Below are positions 1-5,327 of a stretch of 11,031 nucleotides of DNA, in pieces. The notes below the pieces were generated by a model. That model was given only the letters and a program-made list of their open reading frames with translations, was not told the origin of the DNA and ran no database searches. The translations under genes were made by a program, and so were the position numbers. Position 1 is the stretch's first letter; every line of letters starts with the position of its first letter. The stretch covers positions 1-11,031 of the forward strand of contig CAILAQ010000060.1 of NCBI GenBank assembly GCA_903832165.1, written 5' to 3'. Source of the stretch: an uncultured Bacteroidota bacterium. GTDB taxonomy: Bacteria; Bacteroidota; Bacteroidia; Bacteroidales; UBA12481.

Positions 1-2
1 CC

Positions 3-473
3 GACCTCGCCCAGGATTGCAGCTATATTACGTTGGTCAGGGAGGATCATTATCTGAATAAATCCGGTATCCAACCAGGTCTGCTTGCTCCGGTTTTTAA
101 ATGTCATACTACCAATGGCGATTCGGTTTCATCTGAAGATTATAAAGGTAAAAATGTACTGCTGGTAAACATTTCGGCTTGTTACTCCGTTCCTGGTAGT
201 CAAATCGTCTATAAGGACTTGGCTGAAAAATATGGATCGAAACTGGATATGGTGGTGATTGACCGGGCCGGGGGCTATCTGAAACAGATAGAAAACTGGA
301 ATCTTCCGGGAAGGCTGGTGAATGCCGATACCCCGGATAATAAAGAGTTTGCGAAAAACTACCGTTCCGACTATTGCTCCCGTACTTGTTTTCTGATTGG
401 TCCGGATGGCCGGATCGTTGATAAATTTGAAATATTTGATTGGGAGAAAAACTTGGCCAAACGCAAATTGTAG
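3..473 (+). CDS. Redoxin/TlpA-like thioredoxin-fold protein, 3' part only, atypical active site
   Basis: The reading frame is open from base 3, so the gene starts before the window; the TTG at base 33 is not a credible start. The 156 visible residues follow the AhpC/TSA-TlpA pattern: a PGLLAPVF strand (cf. PAPdF), a dyKGKnVLLVN strand at about nt 147-170, a helix ending KDLAEKYGSK, and a late strand CFLIGPDGRIVDKF matching the usual tFLIDpdGkIv. The active site is abnormal. Where family members have WCxxC the sequence reads ISACYSVPGS, with one Cys (codon at nt 180) and no second Cys three residues on. The cis-Pro segment before FLI reads CSRTC. Disulfide reductase activity is therefore doubtful. 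Such redoxins are often found beside six-bladed propeller proteins in Bacteroidota, which fits the gene that follows. Family call fairly secure; function inferred and possibly lost. Confidence 0.72.
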   Translation, partial: DLAQDCSYITLVREDHYLNKSGIQPGLLAPVFKCHTTNGDSVSSEDYKGKNVLLVNISACYSVPGSQIVYKDLAEKYGSKLDMVVIDRAGGYLKQIENWNLPGRLVNADTPDNKEFAKNYRSDYCSRTCFLIGPDGRIVDKFEIFDWEKNLAKRKL

Positions 474-474
474 A

Positions 475-490
475 GACGCATAATTGCGTC
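475..490. repeat. Short inverted repeat GACGCA-TAAT-TGCGTC after the redoxin gene
   Basis: A perfect 6-bp stem with a 4-base loop lies just after the redoxin stop codon. No U-tract follows, so it is not a convincing intrinsic terminator. The 10-mer TAATTGCGTC (481-490) recurs at 5015-5024, also next to CAGTNNN units, which hints at a dispersed intergenic repeat. A 10-mer match alone is weak evidence in 11 kb. Confidence 0.4.
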
Positions 491-500
491 CGTCTGACGG

Positions 501-514
501 CAGTCGGCAGTTGA
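501..514 (+). repeat. Two-unit relic of the CAGTNNN heptamer repeat
   Basis: CAGTCGG followed by CAGTTGA, in 7-base phase and preceded by a degenerate CTGACGG. The same heptamer forms eight-unit arrays at 4946-5001 and 6184-6239, and CAGTCGG is a unit in all three places. This is probably a decayed or nascent copy. The rest of the 474-550 gap holds no recognisable promoter box. Confidence 0.5.
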
Positions 515-550
515 AATAGGTTAAAATATTGTAATGTAAATAGTTAACAA

Positions 551-1505
551 ATGAAAAGAAATTTTATTGCAATTATTCTGTTGTATTTGTCAGCAGTATG
601 TTCAGTTGAAACCGTAGCCCAAAAATCAATTACTGTATTTGAACTGGGTAAAAACCTGAGTAAAGCTAGTGAACTTAAAATGAGTGATTTGGCGACAGAT
701 ATTTCTTACATTCCACTAGAGCTGACGCCTAAGTCCCTGCTATCTGGAATTAATGTTATTCTGCCAGCCGGCAATGTTTTTATTGTAGCCACAAGGAATA
801 GTAAGTTGAAAGTGTTTGACAAAAACGGAAAATATCTAAACGATATTGGGTATTCTTTTCATGCCTGGCCCGATTGGTTCCGTTTTCGGCAGACATTTTT
901 TATTCAATACCGAGGGTATCGTGAAACCCTTTATGACCATGCCACCAGGTGTAAAAGCTCAATTTGCGCCCGTCTACCAGCCAGCTTCATACTGCAGAAT
1001 TGGGGAAAAGGATCTTTTCATTCCCACCCGTTCCGATACGGTTTTTGTTTTTAATGGAAATGAGATAAAACCGTTTGCAGTGGTTAATACCAATGGCAAG
1101 ATGTTGCCGGATGAATTGTATTACAAGAGTGCAACGAAGGCTGAGAGAAGTGCCTACATTTCTAATTTGTCGCTGCAACCTGTTGGCAATAAGTCTTTTT
1201 GTGTAGAATTCCAATATCAGGATAAAGAATACGCAGCAATCTGTAATACCGTAACGGGTAAAATGACTGTCCTTCAACATGGTGAAATGGGGATTCCCAA
1301 CGACCTGGACGGTGGATTTCCATTCAGGTTTGAGAAGAATTTCCTAAACGGGTCAATCTTTACCAGTTATGAAGCTTTTGACCTTATTTCCGCTCAAAAG
1401 GAAGGTTGGATTAAGAATCCGGGCCAGAAATACCTGGATATGGTCAAAGGCCTTAAAGAAGACAGCAACCCAGTGATTATAAAGATAAAACTTAAGGAGG
1501 ATTAA
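551..1505 (+). pseudogene. Broken secreted six-bladed beta-propeller protein (frameshifted, blades missing)
   Basis: The 5' part (ATG 551) encodes a type I signal peptide (MKRNFIAIILLYLSAVC, likely cut near TVA-Q). It continues with the canonical first blade of Bacteroidota six-bladed propellers: KMSDLATDISYIPLEL, then FIVATRNSKLKVFDKNGKYLNDIG. After about nt 850 this frame turns into low-quality sequence and stops at 1052-1054. The family pattern resumes one base over (sense up to the stop at 1503-1505), with VYQPASYC, SDTVFVFNGNEIKPF and later propeller strands. The second frame has a stop at 837-839, so the +1 change (one base gained or two lost) must lie after 840, probably around 850-900. 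Joined, the frames give about 317 residues, whereas I would expect roughly 350-400, and the central blades seem absent. A deletion with frameshift explains this better than programmed frameshifting. It probably once worked with the redoxin upstream at the cell surface. Confidence 0.72.
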
Positions 1506-1561
1506 TCACATTAGATCATATTCTGGTACTCAACATTAGAAGAATCACACAACATAATGCG

Positions 1562-1660
1562 ATGAAGTACCAGTTTTTGAAAATATGTGCTTGTTTGTTG
1601 ATTATCACCCACCCTGACAATGCAAATAGGGGCAAAAGAATTGGCAACATGATCACTTAG
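1562..1660 (+). pseudogene. 32-codon signal-peptide-like scrap, possible gene remnant
   Basis: An ATG opens a 32-residue frame beginning MKYQFLKICACLLIIT, a basic start plus hydrophobic core typical of an export signal. It then runs into unremarkable sequence and stops at 1658-1660. No Shine-Dalgarno sequence precedes it. It lies right after the broken propeller gene, so it may be the truncated 5' end of another secreted protein of that locus. It could equally be a chance frame. Apart from this scrap and the promoter-like box at 1687, I see nothing else in 1506-1709. Confidence 0.28.
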
Positions 1661-1686
1661 AACAAAAAGATTGCCCGGAATGTCAT

Positions 1687-1705
1687 TATCTTTGTAAAAA
1701 GGTGA
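1687..1705 (+). promoter_or_regulatory. Bacteroidota -7-like box and Shine-Dalgarno before the DUF4160 gene
   Basis: TATCTTTG at 1687-1694 matches the Bacteroidota -7 consensus TAnnTTTG exactly. AAGGTGA at 1699-1705 is a plausible ribosome-binding site four bases before the ATG at 1710 and supports that start. There is no TTG 19-21 bases upstream of the -7 box, and a transcript started from it would begin within or just before the ribosome site. The box may therefore be fortuitous. The ribosome site is the firmer half of this call. Confidence 0.4.
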
Positions 1706-1709
1706 TACT

Positions 1710-1946
1710 ATGCCAGAAATTTTTAGAGAGTTCGGATTTGTCTTCTTCTTCTATGCAAATGAAGGTCAAGAACCTATGCATGTCCATGCCCGCAAGGCTA
1801 ATGGCTTCGCAAAATTCTGGGTTGAGCCGGTTGAACTGGACTATGCACAGGGCATGAAAATTGCAGACTTAAGATTGGCTGAACAGCTTATTGTGGAGCA
1901 TATTGAATTAATAAAATCGAAGTGGCATGAAGTACATGGTAGCTGA
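1710..1946 (+). CDS. DUF4160 family protein
   Basis: A 78-residue soluble protein with the DUF4160 pattern: an N-terminal MPEIFREFGFVFFFY strand, the hallmark EPMHVHARK (His24 and His26), an aromatic strand FAKFWVEP, and a helical tail in which LAEQLIVEHIELIKSKW corresponds to the end of the family domain. Length is normal. The start is supported by AAGGTGA four bases upstream. The biochemical role of DUF4160 is not established. The paired histidines suggest a metal or active site, but that is inference. The next gene begins 20 bases before this one ends, so the two are almost certainly co-transcribed and translationally coupled. DUF4160 and DUF2442 genes are frequently adjacent and have been suspected to be a toxin-antitoxin-like pair. 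Nothing here shows toxicity. Confidence 0.85.
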   Translation: MPEIFREFGFVFFFYANEGQEPMHVHARKANGFAKFWVEPVELDYAQGMKIADLRLAEQLIVEHIELIKSKWHEVHGS

Positions 1947-2172
1947 GTTGATGTTCACTGCCAGCAAAGCCTGGTACGAAAACGGTATGGTTTGTGTTCT
2001 TCTGAATGATAATCGGGAGATCAGGTTTCCGGTTTTCTTAAATAGGAAACTTAAGGATGCCTCTATTGAGGAAATCAACGATATTGAAATTATCTGTCAG
2101 GGCACGGGTCTTCATTGGCCCCGACTTGATGAAGATCTTTCAGTAACAGGTATTCTTGAAGGTCGTTTTTAA
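1927..2172 (+). CDS. DUF2442 family protein
   Basis: An 81-residue protein with the DUF2442 signature: a strand pair MVCVLLNDNREIRFPV, a central helix containing the acidic segment ASIEEIND, and the diagnostic HWPRLDEDLSVTGIL near the C-terminus (HWP at residues 63-65), ending LEGRF. The longest frame starts at 1927 inside the last codons of the DUF4160 gene. ATGs at 1936 and 1951 are alternatives, and none has a clear ribosome site, so coupling to the upstream stop (1944-1946) probably drives initiation. In family members with additional sequence this domain is associated with DNA-binding modules, but this copy is the bare domain. By analogy with other overlapping small-gene pairs it could be the antidote or regulator of the DUF4160 product; that is speculation. 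Family assignment is strong. Confidence 0.85.
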   Translation: MKYMVAELMFTASKAWYENGMVCVLLNDNREIRFPVFLNRKLKDASIEEINDIEIICQGTGLHWPRLDEDLSVTGILEGRF

Positions 2173-2204
2173 AGAAGCTCCCTGATAGGTCCGCTGTTTG
2201 TGAC

Positions 2205-2226
2205 GGGGTCCCGACTTTCGTCGGGA
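2205..2226. repeat. GGGGTCCCGAC...GTCGGGA stem-loop, intergenic repeat copy 1
   Basis: TCCCGAC (2209-2215) and GTCGGGA (2220-2226) form a perfect 7-bp stem with loop TTTC, preceded by GGGG. No U-run follows, so it is not a standard terminator. The core GGGGTCCCGA...TCGGGAT recurs inside the regulator gene at 2686-2705. It sits in the 97-base gap between the DUF2442 gene and the regulator. No good promoter box was seen in that gap; TATTTTCG at 2256-2263 is one mismatch off the consensus and has no partner element. Confidence 0.6.
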
Positions 2227-2269
2227 TGACACTTCTTCGTATCATATTTTATGCTTATTTTCGGAAAGA

Positions 2270-3658
2270 ATGACGAAACCCTTACGAATATTGGTTTGCG
2301 ATGATGATCTGGCCATCCGGAGTTCTTTGAAATTTCTCCTGACCAAAGCCGGTTATGAAGTCGATCTTGCAGCCATGCCTGAAGAAATTCTTAACAAAAT
2401 TCGTCACCATGATTTCAGTCTGGTTCTGCTGGATATGAACTTTTCCATGACCATCACAGGGGAGGAGGGACTGGAGATCCTGGAGAAAATCCGGCATTTA
2501 AAACCCGCTGTTCCGGTGATTCTGATAACTGCCTGGGGTTCTGTGGAACTGGCAGTGAAAGGCATTAAGCTCGGGGCTTCGGATTTTGTTACCAAGCCTT
2601 GGAACAACCTGCAACTGCTGAAGATTGTTGAAACGTCAATCACCCTTTCGAAAAATGGGAGCTTTCCTCATAATTCTGATGATCCGGGGTCCCGAAAATC
2701 GGGATTCCCGGGAATCATCGGTAAAGATTCTAAACTGCTTGATATTTTAGGTATTGTCAGCAGGGTTGCACCTACTCATGCACCGGTTCTGATTGCCGGA
2801 GAGAGTGGAACGGGTAAGGAATTGATTGCTGAGGCATTACATCAGCATAGCTCACGCAGCAAGGGTCCGTTTGTAAAGGTGAACCTGGGCGGACTCTCCT
2901 CCAGCCTGTTTGAGTCGGAGATGTTCGGACATAAAAAGGGCGCTTACACCGATGCAAAAGAGGACCGTATGGGTCGCTTTGAAATGGCTAATGGGGGCAC
3001 CATTTTTTTAGATGAAATCGGTGAGCTGGATCTGACTTCACAGGTTAAGCTGTTAAGGGTACTCCAGGATCAGACCTTTGAGCGGCTGGGTGATTCCAAA
3101 ACCATCAGCGTGGATGTGAGGGTAATAAGTGCTACCAACCGGAATTTATATCAGCAGGTAGATAAAGGGTTATTCAGAGAGGACCTGCTTTACAGGATCA
3201 ACCTGATCCAGATCGAAATGCCATCGCTCAATAAACGCAAAGATGATATCGCGATGCTTGCCGGATATTTTGCTGAAAAAGCGGTATCAGCCTACAAGCT
3301 GCCTGTAAAGCATATATCGGAAGACGCCTTCGACTGGCTCCGTGAGCAACCCTGGAAAGGAAACATCCGGGAATTGAAAAATGTGGTGGAAAGAACAGTA
3401 CTTCTGTCCACCGGTGATGGAATTACCGCCGATGATTTTAATCTGGCTATCCGGTCGGGTGAATTTTCTTCGACAGAGGAGCGGCAGCATACCGGCCCGT
3501 TGAAAACTTTGGAAGAAACGGAGAAGGATACGATTCTGAGGGCGATGGAGGAGTACGGAGAGAACTTGTCAAAGGTGGCTAAGAAATTGGATATCAGTAG
3601 GGCTACCTTATATCGTAAAATGGAGAAATTCGGGATTCGCCATGGCCATGAAGAGTAA
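2270..3658 (+). CDS. NtrC-type sigma-54-dependent response regulator
   Basis: A 462-residue cytoplasmic transcription activator. Receiver domain at residues 5-125: acidic pocket D11-D13, phospho-acceptor D55 (LVLLDMNFS), T87 and K109 (FVTKPW). AAA+ domain at about 150-395: Walker A GESGTGKE (177-184), sigma-54 contact loop GAYTDA (224-229, usually GAFTGA), Walker B TIFLDEIGEL (244-253), arginine-finger segment FREDLLYR (302-309) and PWKGNIRELKN. A Fis-type helix-turn-helix spans 415-455, with the DNA helix SRATLYRKM. Length and order match the NtrC/AtoC class. The Asp in the contact loop replaces Gly, but the key Thr227 is kept. The linker between the receiver and AAA+ domains (about 139-148) is encoded by a repeat-like hairpin. 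The gene overlaps the downstream kinase gene by 17 bases; that kinase is its likely phosphate donor. It should activate RpoN promoters in response to the kinase; targets are unknown. Confidence 0.95.
   Translation: MTKPLRILVCDDDLAIRSSLKFLLTKAGYEVDLAAMPEEILNKIRHHDFSLVLLDMNFSMTITGEEGLEILEKIRHLKPAVPVILITAWGSVELAVKGIKLGASDFVTKPWNNLQLLKIVETSITLSKNGSFPHNSDDPGSRKSGFPGIIGKDSKLLDILGIVSRVAPTHAPVLIAGESGTGKELIAEALHQHSSRSKGPFVKVNLGGLSSSLFESEMFGHKKGAYTDAKEDRMGRFEMANGGTIFLDEIGELDLTSQVKLLRVLQDQTFERLGDSKTISVDVRVISATNRNLYQQVDKGLFREDLLYRINLIQIEMPSLNKRKDDIAMLAGYFAEKAVSAYKLPVKHISEDAFDWLREQPWKGNIRELKNVVERTVLLSTGDGITADDFNLAIRSGEFSSTEERQHTGPLKTLEETEKDTILRAMEEYGENLSKVAKKLDISRATLYRKMEKFGIRHGHEE
2678..2719. repeat. In-frame repeat copy 2 forming a long imperfect hairpin inside the regulator gene
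   Basis: GGGGTCCCGA (2686-2695) plus TCGGGAT (2699-2705) repeats the intergenic element at 2205-2227. An inner stem TCCCGA/TCGGGA has a 3-base loop. Flanking sequence extends it: GATGAT (2678-2683) pairs with ATCATC (2714-2719), and CCGGG with CCCGG, with small bulges, about 17 bp in all. GATTCCCGGGAATC (2703-2716) is also a perfect 14-base palindrome. It encodes a Pro/Gly/Ser-rich part of the linker between the receiver and AAA+ domains, so a length change there would be tolerated. Confidence 0.6.
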
Positions 3659-4958
3659 AGCACGTTTAATCGTCTGGCTAAGCCTGATCTACCTGATTTT
3701 CCTGATCCTGGCAATTGTGCTTTTTCAAAAGGAAAGTCCCTGGCTGCTGATCGGCTCCGAAATACTCATACCTGTTCTTTTTGGGATTACCCTATTGTTG
3801 ATCAACAGGTCGCATCAGCCCATTCAGACCATAAGCAAAAGCATGAGCCTTCTGCGTGAGGGCGATTTTTCTACTACACTGGTGAGGTCGGGGAATCCGG
3901 ATGTAGATGCCATTGTAGATGTTTATAATGCCATGATCAGCCGGTTACGGGAGGAACGGCTATCGGTGAGGGAGAAAAACCAGTTTCTTGATTTACTCAT
4001 GGAATCATCGCCACTCGGAATTATTGTGGTTGATTTCGATGATAAAATAATGGATATCAATAGGGCGGCTTTCAAGTCACTTGATGTTTTACCGGGCGAT
4101 TTCAGGGGATCAGGTTTGGCTGATTTGAAAAGCCCGCTGGCCGTTAAATTGCTTCAATTGGAATTTGGCGATAAAAAGACGCTCGACCGTGCAGATGGAC
4201 AAAAGTTTCTGTGCCGTAAGTTGTTTTTTATGGATCACGGTTTTAAGCACCCCTTTTATATTATTGAAGAGTTTTCGGAGGAGATCCGGCAGGCAGAGAA
4301 GGCCGCCTATGGTAAATTGATCCGGATGATGGCGCATGAGGTTAATAATACGGTGGGTGCGGTAAACTCTATTCTTTCGACGATTCTTGATAATGAGAAA
4401 TCCTTTGTTTCTGATGACCAGGAAGAGGTGATACAAATGTTGGGCGTGGCAGTCCAGCGAAATTACCGGCTCAACCGGTTTATGCAGAATTTCTCTGATG
4501 TGGTGAAGCTGCCCATGCCTGAAAAGGATGAATACGATTTGAACCTCTCTCTTAAAAATGTGATTTTATCGCTGACCCCGGTTTTAGACGAACGAAACAT
4601 CCGGGTAGAAACTGAATTTCAGGAGCCGTCTCCCAGACTTGTTGCCGATCAAAGCCAGATGGAGCAGGTGTTTCTTAATATCATCAAGAATTCCATTGAG
4701 GCTGTTGGACCGGATGGCAAAATCAAAGTGTCAACCTTCTCAAATCCTGTGAGGGTAATTGTTAGCGATGATGGCCAGGGATTATCGGCCGAATCGCGCG
4801 ACCGGTTATTTACTCCTTTCTATTCCACAAAGATTGATGGCCAGGGTATTGGCCTGACCCTGGTCCGCGAAATTCTGGTGAATCATGGATTTCAGTACCG
4901 ATTGGCCAACCGCGAAGAGGGCGGGGCGGAGTTCGAGATTATTTCCAGTCAGCAGTAG
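3642..4958 (+). CDS. Membrane sensor histidine kinase (NtrY/NtrB-like), partner of the upstream regulator
   Basis: A 438-residue inner-membrane kinase. Two transmembrane helices (about 9-28 and 34-55) are separated by only a few residues (QKESPW), so there is essentially no extracytoplasmic sensor. A HAMP-like segment (about 56-105) and a PAS-like domain (about 110-210, containing LMESSPLGIIVVDFDDKI) follow. The phospho-acceptor is H232 in MAHEVNNTVGAV, the H-box type seen in NtrY-like kinases. The ATP domain has N-box QVFLNIIKNSIEAV (N346, N350), G1 DDGQG (376-380), F-box FTPFYSTK and G2 GQGIGL (400-405). All residues needed for autophosphorylation are visible. The start at 3642 overlaps the regulator by 17 bases; ATG 3648 is an alternative. 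The signal is probably intracellular or membrane-borne. The last codons, including the TAG stop, lie within a CAGTNNN repeat array, so the final SSQQ is repeat-encoded. Confidence 0.93.
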   Translation: MAMKSKARLIVWLSLIYLIFLILAIVLFQKESPWLLIGSEILIPVLFGITLLLINRSHQPIQTISKSMSLLREGDFSTTLVRSGNPDVDAIVDVYNAMISRLREERLSVREKNQFLDLLMESSPLGIIVVDFDDKIMDINRAAFKSLDVLPGDFRGSGLADLKSPLAVKLLQLEFGDKKTLDRADGQKFLCRKLFFMDHGFKHPFYIIEEFSEEIRQAEKAAYGKLIRMMAHEVNNTVGAVNSILSTILDNEKSFVSDDQEEVIQMLGVAVQRNYRLNRFMQNFSDVVKLPMPEKDEYDLNLSLKNVILSLTPVLDERNIRVETEFQEPSPRLVADQSQMEQVFLNIIKNSIEAVGPDGKIKVSTFSNPVRVIVSDDGQGLSAESRDRLFTPFYSTKIDGQGIGLTLVREILVNHGFQYRLANREEGGAEFEIISSQQ

Positions 4959-5001
4959 GCAGTTGGCAGTACTCAGTCGGCAGTCGGCAGTCCGCAGTAG
5001 A
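4946..5001 (+). repeat. CAGTNNN heptamer array, eight units, overlapping the kinase stop
   Basis: Eight consecutive 7-base units in strict phase: CAGTCAG, CAGTAGG, CAGTTGG, CAGTACT, CAGTCGG, CAGTCGG, CAGTCCG, CAGTAGA. CAGT is invariant and the last three bases vary. The first two units lie in the kinase coding frame and create its TAG stop (4956-4958). With no spacers and no long repeat unit, this is not a CRISPR. Similar CAGTNNN strings occur between genes in many Bacteroidota; their function is not known to me. Confidence 0.85.
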
Positions 5002-5034
5002 CAAAAGGGTTAACTAATTGCGTCTTTGTTTTCT

Positions 5035-5205
5035 CTAAAATGTTGGTTGAACTTGCAATAGAAGCTTTAGCGCGTCTTTTAAATTGTTTTCCAACTCTTC
5101 AATCGTTTTGCCTTGCGAAAGGGCGGCAGGATATTCAACTATTTGACCAACAAGATAACCGTTTTCGCCCTCTTCTACCATCATAGTTAATTCCAGCTTT
5201 TTCAT
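5035..5205 (-). CDS. Solo HicB-like antitoxin-family protein (56 aa)
   Basis: This is a short minus-strand gene. Reading from ATG at 5205-5203 to TAG at 5037-5035, it gives 56 residues with the HicB/UPF0150 pattern: strand KLELTMMVEEGENGYLVGQI, then VEYPAALSQGKTIEEL (the usual cPelpGcvsqGdTieEa), then helix ENNLKDALKLLLQ. HicB proteins normally fold as a partial RNase H-like domain and neutralise the RNase toxin HicA, often also binding DNA. Here no HicA-like frame lies on either side, and there is no C-terminal helix-turn-helix or ribbon-helix-helix, so it is a solo copy of unknown partner. AAAAGGTG directly abuts the ATG; an in-frame GTG lies one codon upstream. It has its own promoter (5230-5260) and is divergent from the amidohydrolase gene and convergent with the kinase gene. 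Confidence 0.82.
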   Translation of the reverse strand: MKKLELTMMVEEGENGYLVGQIVEYPAALSQGKTIEELENNLKDALKLLLQVQPTF

Positions 5206-5229
5206 CACCTTTTGTTATTTAATACCCAA

Positions 5230-5260
5230 CAAAGATATTACCTTTTATGCCAACTCTCAA
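5230..5260 (-). promoter_or_regulatory. Bacteroidota-type promoter for the HicB-like gene
   Basis: On the minus strand TATCTTTG (5237-5230) matches the -7 consensus TAnnTTTG exactly. A TTG (5260-5258) sits 20 bases upstream, with a second TTG directly before it, matching the -33 element and its usual spacing. Predicted transcription start is near 5224, giving a leader of about 20 bases that contains the ribosome site. This strongly supports the small gene. The remaining 5238-5327 sequence must also hold the promoter of the plus-strand amidohydrolase; TAATTTTC at 5298-5305 is a weak candidate. Confidence 0.7.
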
Positions 5261-5327
5261 CAAATTGATTGAGTCATCAGGTAATGTCAAATTTTTATAA
5301 TTTTCATGCAAAATAGAACTACTGATC

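Noticed and set aside
840..900. Programmed +1 frameshift producing a full propeller
   Set aside because: No rare-codon or stop-codon shift signal is evident at the junction, and the central blades also seem missing, so mutation is simpler.
987..1280. Minus-strand open frame across the broken propeller gene
   Set aside because: No recognisable domain. The plus strand retains clear propeller strands through this stretch.
1494..1520. Strong Shine-Dalgarno TAAGGAGG at the end of the propeller frame suggesting a hidden gene start
   Set aside because: No ATG, GTG or TTG lies at a usable distance downstream with an open frame.
2205..2226. Intrinsic terminator for the DUF2442 gene
   Set aside because: Good stem but followed by ATGACACTTC with no U-run. 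It is better explained as the repeat shared with 2686-2705.
3292..3714. Minus-strand frames across the regulator/kinase junction
   Set aside because: They are antisense to the helix-turn-helix and Walker-containing frame, and no motifs are visible.
4959..5327. Sigma-54 (-24/-12) promoter as target of the NtrC-type regulator
   Set aside because: TTGGCAG occurs inside the heptamer array, but no GC element follows at the required spacing. No convincing site was found in any gap by eye.
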